A DNA stretch of 64,000 nt from Candidatus Bathyarchaeota archaeon (GCA_026014805.1 JAOZHR010000029.1:23827-87826); one strand, 5' to 3'; counted from the first letter of the stretch, positions 53,311 to 62,225 are shown. Notes: generated from the sequence alone by a model not told the origin. A program made the numbers and translations.

Positions 53311-53373
53311 ATGAACAAAGAAACTGAGGAGAAACGTGAGTATACCACACAGACGCATCGCAGAACAACTTAA
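53311..53373 (+). CDS. Possible 20-aa leader ORF before flavodoxin
   Basis: ATG 53311 after AGGAAG; product MNKETEEKREYTTQTHRRTT, stop TAA 53371, ending 13 nt before the flavodoxin ATG. Short and of biased composition; may be a chance ORF or the stub of a lost gene. Confidence 0.2.
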   Translation: MNKETEEKREYTTQTHRRTT

Positions 53374-53386
53374 AGGGAGTCTCTAT

Positions 53387-53863
53387 ATGCAAAAAATCCT
53401 CATTCTTTACTATAGCCGAACTGGAAACACCGAAAAGATGGCTAAAGCAGTAGCCGAAGGAGCTAAAGCAATTCAAGGAGTTGAAGCTGAACTAAAGTTT
53501 CACGCAAGACCTGAAGAGTTCGCTGACTATAACGCTATTGCAATTGGAGCCCCAACTTACCATCATGACATGGCTGTTGATATTAAGAATCTTCTCGAGA
53601 AAATTGCCTTGAAAAACGTCAATTTGAAAGATAAAATAGGAGCAGCTTTCGGGTCATACGGCTGGAGTGGTGAAGCACCACGACTGGTTCTTGAAATCAT
53701 GAAAAACAGATTTGAAATGCACTTGATGGAACCACCAGTTCTACTCAAATACGTACCGGACGAAGCAGGGCTTGAAAAATGCAGACAACTTGGAAAGGAA
53801 ATCGCTGAAAAACTCATGCTGCGTACACATGCTACACGCGGAGAGAAGGGGTTCCCAGAGTAG
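53387..53863 (+). CDS. Flavodoxin
   Basis: 158 aa from ATG 53387 with GGGAG at 7-nt spacing; the open frame begins earlier but lacks an SD. Phosphate loop YYSRTGNTEKMAKAVAEGA, GAPTYHHDMAVDIKNLL and FGSYGWSGEAPRLV are the three FMN-binding parts. It resembles the C-terminal flavodoxin domain of the flavodiiron protein two genes upstream. Electron carrier for the detoxifying enzymes. Confidence 0.9.
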   Translation: MQKILILYYSRTGNTEKMAKAVAEGAKAIQGVEAELKFHARPEEFADYNAIAIGAPTYHHDMAVDIKNLLEKIALKNVNLKDKIGAAFGSYGWSGEAPRLVLEIMKNRFEMHLMEPPVLLKYVPDEAGLEKCRQLGKEIAEKLMLRTHATRGEKGFPE

Positions 53864-53896
53864 AAGATTCAAAGCGGTGAGCGAATCAGTTAATGA

Positions 53897-53908
53897 AAAT
53901 TTAAATAA
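53897..53908 (+). promoter_or_regulatory. Likely TATA box of rubrerythrin
   Basis: AAATTTAAATAA about 40-50 nt before the rubrerythrin ATG, in the gap after flavodoxin. Suggests rubrerythrin and superoxide reductase are transcribed separately from the flavodiiron set. Confidence 0.4.
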
Positions 53909-53947
53909 CTAGACACATTTTATGAGTCGGACAGAAGGTAGGTAACA

Positions 53948-54532
53948 ATGAAAAACACCATTGAAAATCTGGTAAAAGCATTCATCGGTGAAAGTCAAGC
54001 AAGAAACCGCTATACATTCTATGCAAAGGTTGCCAAGAAGGCAGGCTTTGAGCAGATTGGGGGGATTTTCCTCATTACTGCAGAGAACGAGAAGGAGCAT
54101 GCGAGCAACCTATTCAAGTTAATCTGCAGGTTGAAAAAGAAAAGTGGCGAGGAACTAGATGAGGTTAAAGTTGAAGCAGTAGCCCCAACGGTTCTCGGCA
54201 GCACAGCAGAGAATCTGAAGGCAGCAATCGCAGGAGAAAACTACGAGAACACAATAATGTATCCAGAATTCGCCGAAGTTGCTGAAAAAGAAGGCTTTCC
54301 TGAAATCGCGATAAGATTAAGAGCGATCGGTAAAGCAGAGAAACATCATGAAGAAAGATACAAGAAACTGCTAAAAGAGGTTGAGGCAGGAACCTTCTTC
54401 AAAAAGGAAAAAGATGTTTGGTGGGTATGCCGAGAATGTGGATATATTCACTTTGGAAAGGAACCACCAGAAGAATGTCCTTCATGTGATCACCCGCGAA
54501 GCTACTTCCAGCTTAAATGTGAAGAATATTAA
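53948..54532 (+). CDS. rbr: Rubrerythrin
   Basis: 194 aa. N-terminal four-helix diiron domain ([64 protein letters not shown]) and C-terminal rubredoxin-like domain ([28 protein letters not shown]) with four Cys. Reduces hydrogen peroxide to water. All Glu and His ligands in the helices are present. The superoxide reductase reading frame begins 15 nt downstream, so superoxide and peroxide removal are paired. Confidence 0.96.
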   Translation: MKNTIENLVKAFIGESQARNRYTFYAKVAKKAGFEQIGGIFLITAENEKEHASNLFKLICRLKKKSGEELDEVKVEAVAPTVLGSTAENLKAAIAGENYENTIMYPEFAEVAEKEGFPEIAIRLRAIGKAEKHHEERYKKLLKEVEAGTFFKKEKDVWWVCRECGYIHFGKEPPEECPSCDHPRSYFQLKCEEY

Positions 54533-54547
54533 AAGGAGGGATAGAAA

Positions 54548-54925
54548 ACGACAGAACAAAAACAAATTTACAAATGCAACATTTGCGGCAACATAGTTGA
54601 AGTTTTGCATGCGGGAGTGGGACAACTCGTCTGTTGCGGTCAGCCAATGGAGTTACTTGCGGAAAAGACCACGGATACAGGCTTAGAAAAACATGTCCCT
54701 GTAATAGAAAAAACTGCGAAAGGAATAAGCGTGAAAGTTGGTTCAGTCCCGCATCCGATGGAACAAAAGCACTATATTGAATGGATAGAAATAATTGCCG
54801 ATGGCAGAATTTACAGAAAATTCCTAAAACCAAGAGACAAACCAGAAGCAGAGTTTGAAATCACAGCGGAGAAAATCTGGGCAAGAGAGTACTGCAGCAT
54901 CCACGGATTGTGGAAATCTTCCTAG
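54548..54925 (+). CDS. sor: Desulfoferrodoxin (2Fe superoxide reductase) with an apparent ACG start
   Basis: 125 aa if read from ACG 54548, 7 nt after a strong AGGAGGG (54534-54540). An in-frame TAG lies at 54542-54544 and no ATG, GTG or TTG occurs between it and the center I Cys, so no normal start exists for a full protein; the first in-frame ATG (54605) would cut off Cys10 and Cys13. Center I Cys10, Cys13, Cys29, Cys30 (CNICG, VCCG) and center II ligands ([25 protein letters not shown]) are all intact. Reduces superoxide to peroxide with rubredoxin electrons. Either ACG initiates, or a T-to-C change or read error hit the ATG. Confidence 0.88.
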   Translation, partial: TTEQKQIYKCNICGNIVEVLHAGVGQLVCCGQPMELLAEKTTDTGLEKHVPVIEKTAKGISVKVGSVPHPMEQKHYIEWIEIIADGRIYRKFLKPRDKPEAEFEITAEKIWAREYCSIHGLWKSS

Positions 54926-55041
54926 CATCGCCTTTCTAACATTCAACCCCCATTCCTTCAGGTACCACCGCTGCACATCTACTAAAGAATTAATTTATCT
55001 TACTATAAATCTAGTGTATAGTATCATTCGGAGAGAATTAC

Positions 55042-56010
55042 ATGAGCTATGAAATGTGGGCAGAAAAATACCGCCCAAAATCCTTAAGCCAAATGGTAAA
55101 CCAGAAAGACATCGTAGAACGCCTTGCCAGCTTTGCAAAATCCCGCAACGTGCCCCACTGCATTTTTGCTGGTCCTCCTGGAACAGGAAAAACAACCGCA
55201 GCTTTATGTCTAGCTCGCGAGTTGTACGGCGACACTTACAGAGAGAATTTAATGGAACTGAACGCAAGCGATGAACGGGGCATAAACGTTGTTCGCGAAA
55301 CCGTGAAGACTTTTGCTCGTGTGCGGAGTCTTGGAGAAATTCCATTCAAAATCCTAATCTTAGATGAAGCAGACAATATGACTGGAGATGCACAGCAAGC
55401 TTTACGGCGAACAATGGAAAGGTACACCGGAACTTGCCGATTCATCCTAATAGCTAACTACAGCGGAAAAATCATCGAGCCGATTCAAAGCCGCTGCGCC
55501 CCTTTCCGTTTCAGCTATCTGCCTCGAGAGGAACAGGACATATATCTTAAGCACATAGCCCAAAACGAAAACGCAGAATTGTTAGAGGATGGGTTAGACG
55601 CAATTTACGACATTTGCAGAGGTGATCTGCGGAAAGCTGTCAACTCGTTACAGGCAGCCGCTTCCCTTGGGAAACCTGTAAGCTCAGAAACGGTTTATTC
55701 GGTGGTTGGAAGAGCAAACCCAGCAGACGTTCACGCCATGATAAAAATCGCGATGGATGGCAACTTCGTTGAAGCAAGAAAGAGGCTTCGGGAGATGATT
55801 ATGAAGTATGGCGTGGCTGGAGGCGACGTAATAAAACAGATTCACATAGAACTTTTCCGTCTTGACGTTCCAGAAAGCTGGAAGGTTAAACTGGCAGACG
55901 TAGTGGGCGAAGTGGATTTCCGCCTTACTGAAGGCGCAGATGAAGAGGTGCAGTTGAGTGCGTTGTTGGCGAGGCTTGCTGAGGCAGGTTACGAGTTGAA
56001 AGGTGGCTAA
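55042..56010 (+). CDS. rfcS: Replication factor C small subunit
   Basis: 322 aa. Clamp-loader AAA ATPase: WAEKYRPKSLSQMVNQKDIV, Walker A GPPGTGKTT, LMELNASDERGINVVRETVK, Walker B LILDEADNM, and the SRC box (IQSRCAPFRF). Works with RfcL to load PCNA. TATAAA-like and GGAGAG precede the ATG. RfcL follows with 6 nt between. Confidence 0.97.
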   Translation: MSYEMWAEKYRPKSLSQMVNQKDIVERLASFAKSRNVPHCIFAGPPGTGKTTAALCLARELYGDTYRENLMELNASDERGINVVRETVKTFARVRSLGEIPFKILILDEADNMTGDAQQALRRTMERYTGTCRFILIANYSGKIIEPIQSRCAPFRFSYLPREEQDIYLKHIAQNENAELLEDGLDAIYDICRGDLRKAVNSLQAAASLGKPVSSETVYSVVGRANPADVHAMIKIAMDGNFVEARKRLREMIMKYGVAGGDVIKQIHIELFRLDVPESWKVKLADVVGEVDFRLTEGADEEVQLSALLARLAEAGYELKGG

Positions 56011-56016
56011 TCTGTA

Positions 56017-57315
56017 GTGCATGCTGCATGGACAGTGAAGTACAAGCCCAAATCTTTGACAGAAGTTGTGGGAAACCGAGTAGCAATAGGCGAATTCAAA
56101 GAATGGTTAAAATCGTGGGAGAAAGGAGTTCCTTCACAGAAAGCCGCATTCCTTCACGGTCCACCAGGCGTCGGCAAGACAGCAACAGTTGAAGCCTTAG
56201 CTAGCGACCTTGGCATGGAGTTCGTAGAGAAGAACGCCAGTGATTACCGCACTGAGGAGAAAATCCGCCAATTTGCTGGATTAGCTTCTCAATATGGTGG
56301 TTTCTTCGGAAAAAAGCGCATAATTCTCCTTGACGAGATGGATGGAATTTATGGCACAGTAGATAGAGGAGCCATCCCAGCCATTACTGAAATAATAAAA
56401 AACACACGGTGCCCTATCGTTCTAATCGCGAACGATTTCTGGAACAAAAAGTTCATAGCATTTCGAAACAAGAAAAAATACCTAGTAATCGAGTTCAAAA
56501 AGCCATCGGCAGGCGAAGTGTTGAAGCATTTGAAGAAGATTTGCGCCAAAGAAGACATTGCTGCTGATGAGGAAGCTGTAAGGTTTATCGCTCAGCGAAG
56601 TGAAGGTGACATCCGGTCGGCTGTAAATGATTTACAGGCGTTGGGACAGGGAAAGCGGAGGCTTACATATGGTGATGTCTCTTGGCTTGCCTATCGAGAC
56701 CGCAAAGAAGTTATTTTCACTGTTCTACGCCAGGTTTTATATGGAAAAAGTTGCAAGGCTGCTAAGCAGACTGTCGGCATGGTTGATGTTGATTTGGACA
56801 TGTTTTTCGAATGGATTTACGAAAATGCACCTCATCATTTTAACGTTCCAAGCGAGTTGGCAAATGCTATGGAAGCGTTGGCAATGGCCGACTTGTATAG
56901 GGGAAGGATTAGGCGGACACGGAATTGGAAGTTGATGCGGTACATGATTGACTTCATGACTGCAGGGGTAGCGATGGCTAGGGACAAGTCGAAGCCGACT
57001 GGATGGATCCCGTTTAGGTTTCCGCAAAGAATAAGGATGTTGTCAACTAGCCGAGCCGAGAGAGCAAAGAAGAGGGAAATAGGGAAGAAGGTAAAACGGC
57101 GAATGCACATTTCAGTAGCGGTAGCGCAAAAAGATGTCCTGCCTTATTTGGAAATCATTTTTGAAAGCAACACGGATATGGCTGCAGGCATAGCTAACTG
57201 GTTCAACTTCAAAGAAGACGAAGTCAGCTACATTACTGGAAATAAAAAACAAGCCAAGAATATTATAAAAATCATGGAACAGAGCACCCCATCTCAGCAC
57301 CCCAGTAAAAAGTGA
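56017..57315 (+). CDS. rfcL: Replication factor C large subunit
   Basis: 432 aa, GTG start 6 nt after rfcS. WTVKYKPKSLTEVVGN, Walker A GPPGVGKTA, NASDYRTEEKI, Walker B ILLDEMDGI; the SRC box is absent as normal for the large subunit. Shorter than some archaeal RfcL and the end (NIIKIMEQSTPSQHPSKK) lacks an obvious PIP box (Q-x-x-h-x-x-F-F), which many RfcL have. Otherwise complete. Confidence 0.95.
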   Translation: MHAAWTVKYKPKSLTEVVGNRVAIGEFKEWLKSWEKGVPSQKAAFLHGPPGVGKTATVEALASDLGMEFVEKNASDYRTEEKIRQFAGLASQYGGFFGKKRIILLDEMDGIYGTVDRGAIPAITEIIKNTRCPIVLIANDFWNKKFIAFRNKKKYLVIEFKKPSAGEVLKHLKKICAKEDIAADEEAVRFIAQRSEGDIRSAVNDLQALGQGKRRLTYGDVSWLAYRDRKEVIFTVLRQVLYGKSCKAAKQTVGMVDVDLDMFFEWIYENAPHHFNVPSELANAMEALAMADLYRGRIRRTRNWKLMRYMIDFMTAGVAMARDKSKPTGWIPFRFPQRIRMLSTSRAERAKKREIGKKVKRRMHISVAVAQKDVLPYLEIIFESNTDMAAGIANWFNFKEDEVSYITGNKKQAKNIIKIMEQSTPSQHPSKK

Positions 57316-57456
57316 ACTCACATGCAAACCTTGCGTCTTCACTAGCAAAAGACCGTGAAAAACAGCAAGAACAGTTTGCATGCGGCTGAAAAACGAAAAT
57401 AAAAAAAGAAGGTTGTTAGAGCCAGCAGATACGCATGCAGTAGTTGGCTAAGGTGA

Positions 57457-58392
57457 TTAGGGCTTCTTCATTGCATACACAAGTACGCCAATGCTGATGA
57501 TGATGAAGCCTAAGCCGAACAAGAGATATGCATAGGATTGATTCATGGCTGCGTTAGCTTGAACTTTGGTAGAGTTCGCCTCAAGCATAGATGCGTCAGC
57601 TTCTGTCATGGCTGCGTCAGCTTGCATCTTGAGTGCCTCAGACTGGGTCATAGTTTGGTTCAATTGAGCATCCTGGTAAATTGTCAGGTAGTCTATATCA
57701 GCTGCATATGCTTGTTCAAATAAGTCAATGCCATTCCAAATAGACGTATTCGCACTGGCCAAGTCCCAAATTGAAAGGTGCGTTTCAGCCATGCTTCCTT
57801 CTATTGCAGCTTGACGTGCTAGCCATCGAGCTTCAACACCACTGAAGGAGCTCCAAGATTGATATAGTGCATCGTATCTTTTCTTAGCTTCAATGACGTC
57901 TTCTTGATCAGCAGTGAACACAGCAAACTTGTAGGCAGGATAATAGCTGCTCCAAGACACAGACCAGTAGCTTGTGTATGGATAGTTATAGTCTACTCTG
58001 ATATCATATTCATGCGGAGTATATTGGGAAAATTTGTCTACGTCAGCAGTGAAGCTGATCTCAAACCAGTGGGTATCATAATAATCTACTTTTATAGGGT
58101 TTGCAGTGTAATTTAGGGTTTTCTTAAAACCATTGTCAAAAACTAACCTTACAATTGTGATGTTCATGTAGGGGCTATGATAGTCATTTAGTACAGGTAT
58201 CCTCAGTGTAGCAGTTGAACCGTTTGAATAAGCAACAATGTCATAATCGTGAAAGACATTGTCATACTCGTACCATACGAAAGGCGGTTGCCATTCAGAG
58301 CGCTTAATATATGCTTGAGCCACCTTAATTGTTGATAGCGAAACCAAAGCAACTATGAATAAGCCGCATATGAATGCAGATTTTCTTCTCAT
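57457..58392 (-). CDS. Surface-exposed membrane-anchored protein with helical stalk
   Basis: 311 aa. Signal peptide (FICGLFIVALVSLSTIKVAQ near 7-26), beta-rich, Tyr/Trp-rich ectodomain to about 175 with N-x-S/T sites, then a helical stalk ending in near-heptad repeats around 255-285 (MQADAAMTEADASM, LEANSTKVQANAAM), and a C-terminal transmembrane helix (YLLFGLGFIIISIGVLVYAM) with a basic end. Topology is outside stalk-and-head, anchored at the C terminus. No enzymatic motif. Convergent with rfcL. Confidence 0.62.
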   Translation of the reverse strand: MRRKSAFICGLFIVALVSLSTIKVAQAYIKRSEWQPPFVWYEYDNVFHDYDIVAYSNGSTATLRIPVLNDYHSPYMNITIVRLVFDNGFKKTLNYTANPIKVDYYDTHWFEISFTADVDKFSQYTPHEYDIRVDYNYPYTSYWSVSWSSYYPAYKFAVFTADQEDVIEAKKRYDALYQSWSSFSGVEARWLARQAAIEGSMAETHLSIWDLASANTSIWNGIDLFEQAYAADIDYLTIYQDAQLNQTMTQSEALKMQADAAMTEADASMLEANSTKVQANAAMNQSYAYLLFGLGFIIISIGVLVYAMKKP

Positions 58393-58437
58393 TTTGTCAC
58401 GTTCCTTAAAGTACGAACGTTCATAATGCTTTGATCC

Positions 58438-58450
58438 TTTATATATAATT
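58438..58450 (-). promoter_or_regulatory. Likely TATA box and GAACGTTC palindrome upstream of the surface-protein gene
   Basis: TTTATATATAATT (58438-58450) about 46 nt before the ATG on the minus strand. GAACGTTC at 58415-58422 between it and the start is a perfect 8-bp palindrome and may be an operator. Confidence 0.4.
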
Positions 58451-58588
58451 TGCTGTCATCTGTCACCGCGTTTGATGAGCCGAGATATCATTGTTCTTAT
58501 TCACCCCGTTGGAGCATGATGGATATTAGATGTTGGAACCTGTAGGCTTAGGGCGCAGTGCTGGATGGCAACATTAAGAAAGGTTATC

Positions 58589-59536
58589 CTATTTCACTAT
58601 TTGATGTGCTAGCTGTTTGTGGTAGGGCTCTCTTTTCCGACAAGTCTCCGTAAAAAGCTTCACTAATTCCTCTTCGGCTGCTCCATTCCTTAAAGGAGTC
58701 ATCACGTCAACTAAGTTTGTGTTCACCATCAAGCAAGGCTTCAGTTTTCCCTCACTTGTTACTCTTAACCTAGTGCAGTGAGCGCAAAATTCGGTGTTCT
58801 CTGTGGGGCGGATTACCTCAACTTTTCCATCTGACATCTCGTATATGCGCCTATTATGCATGTGTGGTCTTACCTCCACATGTACGGCTCGCATTGCCAG
58901 CTCTGCTTCAACCTTATCTAATGGATAATGGTAGCGTTCGTAGTATGTCTTGCTGAGGTTGATAGGTTCCAGCTCGATCAGCTGTAATAATGTACCACTT
59001 CTTCGGGTGAACTGGATCATTTCAGGGATTTCGCTTTCATTTACGCCTGCTAAAACCAGCATGTTCACTTTAACTGGATATAGCCCTGCCTTAACTGCAG
59101 CGCTGATTCCCCTCCTCACATCTCTTAAATCACCACCCATCAACTTGCAATAAGCATCCTCATTCAAAGAAGGCAAACTAACATTGACTCTTATCAAACC
59201 GCGAGCCCGCAAATTCTTCGCCATAGATGCTAAGAAAATTCCGTTTGTGGTCATCGACAAATCCTGCAAGTTCTCCAAACCAGCAATACCCTCGACAATG
59301 TTTAGAATGTCCTTTCTCAGCAAAGGTTCACCACCTGTCAATTTGATTCTCCGTATACCCAAGTCAACAGCTATCTTCGCCAGATGGACAATTTCTGTAG
59401 CAGTCATTTCGACAACAGAAGCGTCGGGCCTTTTCTCTTGACCTTCGCGGTGGCAGTAGGGACAATGTAAGTTACAGCGTTGAGTGACTGAAAATCGCAA
59501 GTTTAGAACAGGGCGACCGAAGTTGTCTTTTATCAT
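58589..59536 (-). CDS. moaA: GTP 3',8-cyclase MoaA
   Basis: 315 aa. Radical-SAM Cys triad C21-x3-C25-x2-C28 (RCNLHCPYC) and the C-terminal cluster (FCAHCTRLRVTSEGKLKPC) are present; IKLTGGEPLLRKDI is the GGEP motif. First step of molybdopterin synthesis. Last gene of moaC-moaB-moaA; start overlaps moaB by ATGA. Confidence 0.96.
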   Translation of the reverse strand: MIKDNFGRPVLNLRFSVTQRCNLHCPYCHREGQEKRPDASVVEMTATEIVHLAKIAVDLGIRRIKLTGGEPLLRKDILNIVEGIAGLENLQDLSMTTNGIFLASMAKNLRARGLIRVNVSLPSLNEDAYCKLMGGDLRDVRRGISAAVKAGLYPVKVNMLVLAGVNESEIPEMIQFTRRSGTLLQLIELEPINLSKTYYERYHYPLDKVEAELAMRAVHVEVRPHMHNRRIYEMSDGKVEVIRPTENTEFCAHCTRLRVTSEGKLKPCLMVNTNLVDVMTPLRNGAAEEELVKLFTETCRKREPYHKQLAHQIVK

Positions 59537-60069
59537 GGTTTTTCCCGAGCGTGCTTCACGATGTGACCTGCTTCAGGCAATATAAGCTTGTCGAGACAAA
59601 GCCTCACAGCGTCTATGCTTCCAGGAATGCAGAAGACAGCTTTACCATTTACGGTTCCAGCGACTGCACGACTCAGCATGGCTGCAGAACCCATCCTGTC
59701 GTAGCTTAGTTTACGGAACAATTCACCGAAGCCAGGCAAAATCTTCTTCAACTTGGGAGTGATAGTTTCGATAGTCACATCTTTTGGTGCAATTCCTGTA
59801 CCGCCACAAATAACAACAACCAACACATTTTCATTCTGCAGAGCCTCTTCCAAAGCCTCTTTGATCAGGTTTTCGTTGTCTGGCACTATAACACGAGAAG
59901 CCACCTCATGGCCAAAACTCTTAAGCATTTGAACAATCAAGTCCCCTGAAGGATCATCAATCCGCTTCCCATTTTTTAGACGGGCAAAACGGGATGTGCT
60001 ACACATTATGACGGTGAAACTAAGCTGGGTTGGTGCTTCAGCTTTATGCCTCCGTGAAGATTGACTCAC
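59533..60069 (-). CDS. moaB: Molybdopterin adenylyltransferase, MoaB/MogA family
   Basis: 178 aa, GTG start overlapping the moaC stop (GTGA). VVVICGGTGIAPKDVTIETI and the PGFGELFRKLSYDRMGSAAM loop are the MoaB/MogA substrate site; VFCIPGSIDAVRLCLDKLIL ends the domain. Archaeal MoaB does the MogA-type adenylation of molybdopterin. The first 20 residues are poorly conserved, so a later start is possible. Confidence 0.93.
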   Translation of the reverse strand: MSQSSRRHKAEAPTQLSFTVIMCSTSRFARLKNGKRIDDPSGDLIVQMLKSFGHEVASRVIVPDNENLIKEALEEALQNENVLVVVICGGTGIAPKDVTIETITPKLKKILPGFGELFRKLSYDRMGSAAMLSRAVAGTVNGKAVFCIPGSIDAVRLCLDKLILPEAGHIVKHAREKP

Positions 60070-60512
60070 TCTTTCTTCACCTTGCGCGAAACCCTGACGT
60101 CTTCGATAACGGTTGTAGGGTACTGGCCTTTGCGGTCTTTTTCATATTGTTTGGTCATATCCCATACTGTCAAAAGCGCAACAGAAACGGCTACTAGCGC
60201 TTCCATCTCCACACCGGTCTTTGCAAAGGCTTTGACCGTTGCTTCCACAGCTACCATTGACTCGTCAGCAGTTTCAACTGAAATGTCTATGGTGGACAAC
60301 GGTAGGGCATGACACAGCGGGACAAGTTCACTCGTTTTTTTAGCTGCTAAAACGCCTGCAATCTTCGCCAAACTGAAAACATCACCCTTCTCAACCTTCC
60401 CATCCTTGATTAGCTGCATGGTTTTGGCTTTCAACTTTATTGTGCCTTTAGCTGTTGCCTCGCGAAAAACTTCTGGCTTCTTGCTTATATCTACCATACT
60501 CATACATTTCAC
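60066..60512 (-). CDS. moaC: Cyclic pyranopterin monophosphate synthase MoaC
   Basis: 148 aa from GTG 60512; ATGs at 60503 and 60497 are alternatives, the last matching the common MVDIS start. SD AGGAAAGG is nearest to the GTG and ATG-60503. Motifs LVPLCHALPLSTIDIS (catalytic His) and KTGVEMEALVAVSVALLTVWD are intact. Converts the MoaA product to cyclic pyranopterin monophosphate. Starts the moaC-moaB-moaA operon. Confidence 0.95.
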   Translation of the reverse strand: MKCMSMVDISKKPEVFREATAKGTIKLKAKTMQLIKDGKVEKGDVFSLAKIAGVLAAKKTSELVPLCHALPLSTIDISVETADESMVAVEATVKAFAKTGVEMEALVAVSVALLTVWDMTKQYEKDRKGQYPTTVIEDVRVSRKVKKE

Positions 60513-60542
60513 GCCTTTCCTTAGAGGTTGCTTATAATCAAT

Positions 60543-60713
60543 TTATGGAACCTTTTCCTCTGCTTCCGCAATGCTTATTCTTATTTTAAATGTTTCCGTT
60601 TTTCCAATTATGCTATTTGCAAAGTTCCTAAAAATATGGTCAGCATCGATGTTCAGCGGCTGCTTCATCAAAGGCAGTATGAGTGCTACTTCTATCGCAG
60701 CCCAAGGGGACAT
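60543..60713 (-). CDS. Possible small protein between the winged-helix gene and moaC, 56 aa
   Basis: ATG 60713 to TAA 60543, begins MSPWAAIEVALILPL and contains INIDADHIFRNFANSIIG-like DADHIFRNFANSIIGKTETF and a KIRISIAEAEEKVP end. Starts 10 nt after the winged-helix stop, with GGTAGGT before the ATG, and ends 30 nt before moaC, so spacing fits an operon gene. Not recognised; a chance ORF is possible. Confidence 0.42.
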   Translation of the reverse strand: MSPWAAIEVALILPLMKQPLNIDADHIFRNFANSIIGKTETFKIRISIAEAEEKVP

Positions 60714-60723
60714 AGATGCAGAC

Positions 60724-61035
60724 CTACCCCCCCCTCCCCTCCCCCCTCCCTATTTTTTTGGCGTATACGCTGTTTTCTTGTTCCCACAATTCCATCAAAT
60801 CTTTTATAGCCCTCGCTTTTGCGTTTTCCTCGTTGAAACGATAAATGCGAATGCGACCGAAAGACTTGTGTTTTATCAAACCTGCATTCTCTAGCTTTTG
60901 CAAATGTTCGTTGGTTGTAGTGTAGTTTAGTCCTGCGCGTTTTGCGATGCCGGAAATGTTTAGTTCTCCTATCTCGGAGAGAATGCGCATAATTCTAACT
61001 CTTCCTCTGGAAGAGAATATGTCTTCAACTTTCAT
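60724..61035 (-). CDS. ArsR/MarR-like winged-helix regulator
   Basis: 103 aa. VRIMRILSEIGELNISGIAK, AGLNYTTTNEHLQKLENAGL and IKHKSFGRIRIYRFNEENAK make a classic winged helix with recognition helix and wing. ATG overlaps the cdc6 stop (ATGA), so it is translated with cdc6. The C terminus (KKIGRGEGRGG) is coded by a purine tract that is slippage-prone. The same arrangement near cdc6 could mean regulation of replication or of the moa genes. Confidence 0.85.
   Translation of the reverse strand: MKVEDIFSSRGRVRIMRILSEIGELNISGIAKRAGLNYTTTNEHLQKLENAGLIKHKSFGRIRIYRFNEENAKARAIKDLMELWEQENSVYAKKIGRGEGRGG
60727..60750. repeat. C-rich homopolymer tract at the winged-helix 3' end
   Basis: Runs of C8, C4, C6 and C3 separated by single T on the + strand, coding the Gly/Arg tail on minus. 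A length change of one base would alter the last residues and stop position. Confidence 0.7.
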
Positions 61036-62225
61036 AGCGCATGTCCTCGTCTGGCGCGCTCTAGAGTTTTGTTTAACACTTTTTCCAAGTCTGCCGCGGC
61101 AATACGTGGTAGCCCTATCAAGGTGGTTTTGCCCCGTTGACCACTAGTGGAAAGCTCTGCCTTGATAACGCCGAAGTTTGAAAGCTCCTGAATATACTTC
61201 CAGAGTTGCGTGTGCCCTCGCGGTTTCTCGTCGAACTCTTCGCACGCAATAGTATAAGCTTCTTCCGCTTCACCCATTGATAGATGAATCCCACCGGTTT
61301 GCTGGAAACGCCGTGCAATGCCGAGTAGAAATAGCTTTTTGTGAAAGATTAAAGCCGCAATCTCGTCTCGCCGTATTCCTGCATAAACATTTCCCACAGC
61401 TTTTCTGACATATTCAGGTGAAACCTCTTTAATTCCTTCTGTGTCCGCATATTTCCCAGCTCTCCAAAGAAGTTCTATGCCATAACGTGCATTTCCCCCT
61501 TCCTCTTCACCCAACTCTGCTGCAAGTGTTATGGTTTCCGTAGGAATAGTTCCTTGCTTGAAGGCTAATGTCACGCGGTTGCCTAGAATGTCTTGTAGCT
61601 GTACCTTTGTATAGGCGCCCAGTTCGATTATGTTGCTCTGAAGTGTGCTCCTAGTACTTGCATCTAACTTGTTGAGCCAGCTTAGTTGTCGGAGGATACA
61701 TAGAAGCGAAAGTCGCCCAAGTGCTTTGGCACGGGTTTCTTCTACGCGAGTTATCTTGTAGAGAGGCTCGGAACCTTCGTTCCGTATGAGTGATTCTAAT
61801 TCGTCCAAGGCGATGATGAGATAGATGTTTTGATTGTCAAGAATTTGAAGTAAGGTCTGCAGTAATTCTTCAGCAGAGTACCCTCGTTTTGGAAAAGTTG
61901 GATGAAATCTCGTCACTAGTTGTTGCAGTATTAGAAAAAAGCTGCCTCTGTTTTGGCGGCAGTTCACGTGGATATAGTGGAGATTGATGTTACGCTGCTG
62001 CGCTTCGCGCATTATGGTTCGCCCGAAATACTGAGCCACCACGGTTTTCCCAGTTCCAATTTTGCCAGTTACAATTACACGTTGCGTCATTTTTCCCGGA
62101 GTTTCTATAGTGTGGCGGAAGTAATGGTTCAGAAGTTTAAGTTCATAACCGCGGTGTTGAAGTTTCGCTGGTGTATAGTTAATGTCAAGTTTGGTTTCAT
62201 CTTTGAAAACGCTGGCAGAAAGCAA
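61032..62225 (-). CDS. cdc6: Orc1/Cdc6 replication initiator
   Basis: 397 aa. Walker A VTGKIGTGKTVV, Walker B IIALDELESL, then lid (EEEGGNARYGIELLWRAGKY) and a C-terminal winged helix (EEFDEKPRGHTQLWKYIQELSN, then the VIKAELSTSGQRGKTTLI wing). Recognises origins and loads MCM. Archaeal origins usually flank this gene. No ORB-like repeat is obvious in the 250 nt upstream, but two dyads are present there. Confidence 0.93.
   Translation of the reverse strand: MLSASVFKDETKLDINYTPAKLQHRGYELKLLNHYFRHTIETPGKMTQRVIVTGKIGTGKTVVAQYFGRTIMREAQQRNINLHYIHVNCRQNRGSFFLILQQLVTRFHPTFPKRGYSAEELLQTLLQILDNQNIYLIIALDELESLIRNEGSEPLYKITRVEETRAKALGRLSLLCILRQLSWLNKLDASTRSTLQSNIIELGAYTKVQLQDILGNRVTLAFKQGTIPTETITLAAELGEEEGGNARYGIELLWRAGKYADTEGIKEVSPEYVRKAVGNVYAGIRRDEIAALIFHKKLFLLGIARRFQQTGGIHLSMGEAEEAYTIACEEFDEKPRGHTQLWKYIQELSNFGVIKAELSTSGQRGKTTLIGLPRIAAADLEKVLNKTLERARRGHAL

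Noticed and set aside
58500..58560. Partial resemblance (GGCTTAGGG) to the 44.1/44.9 kb repeat
   Set aside because: Only a short stretch matches and the second half unit does not.
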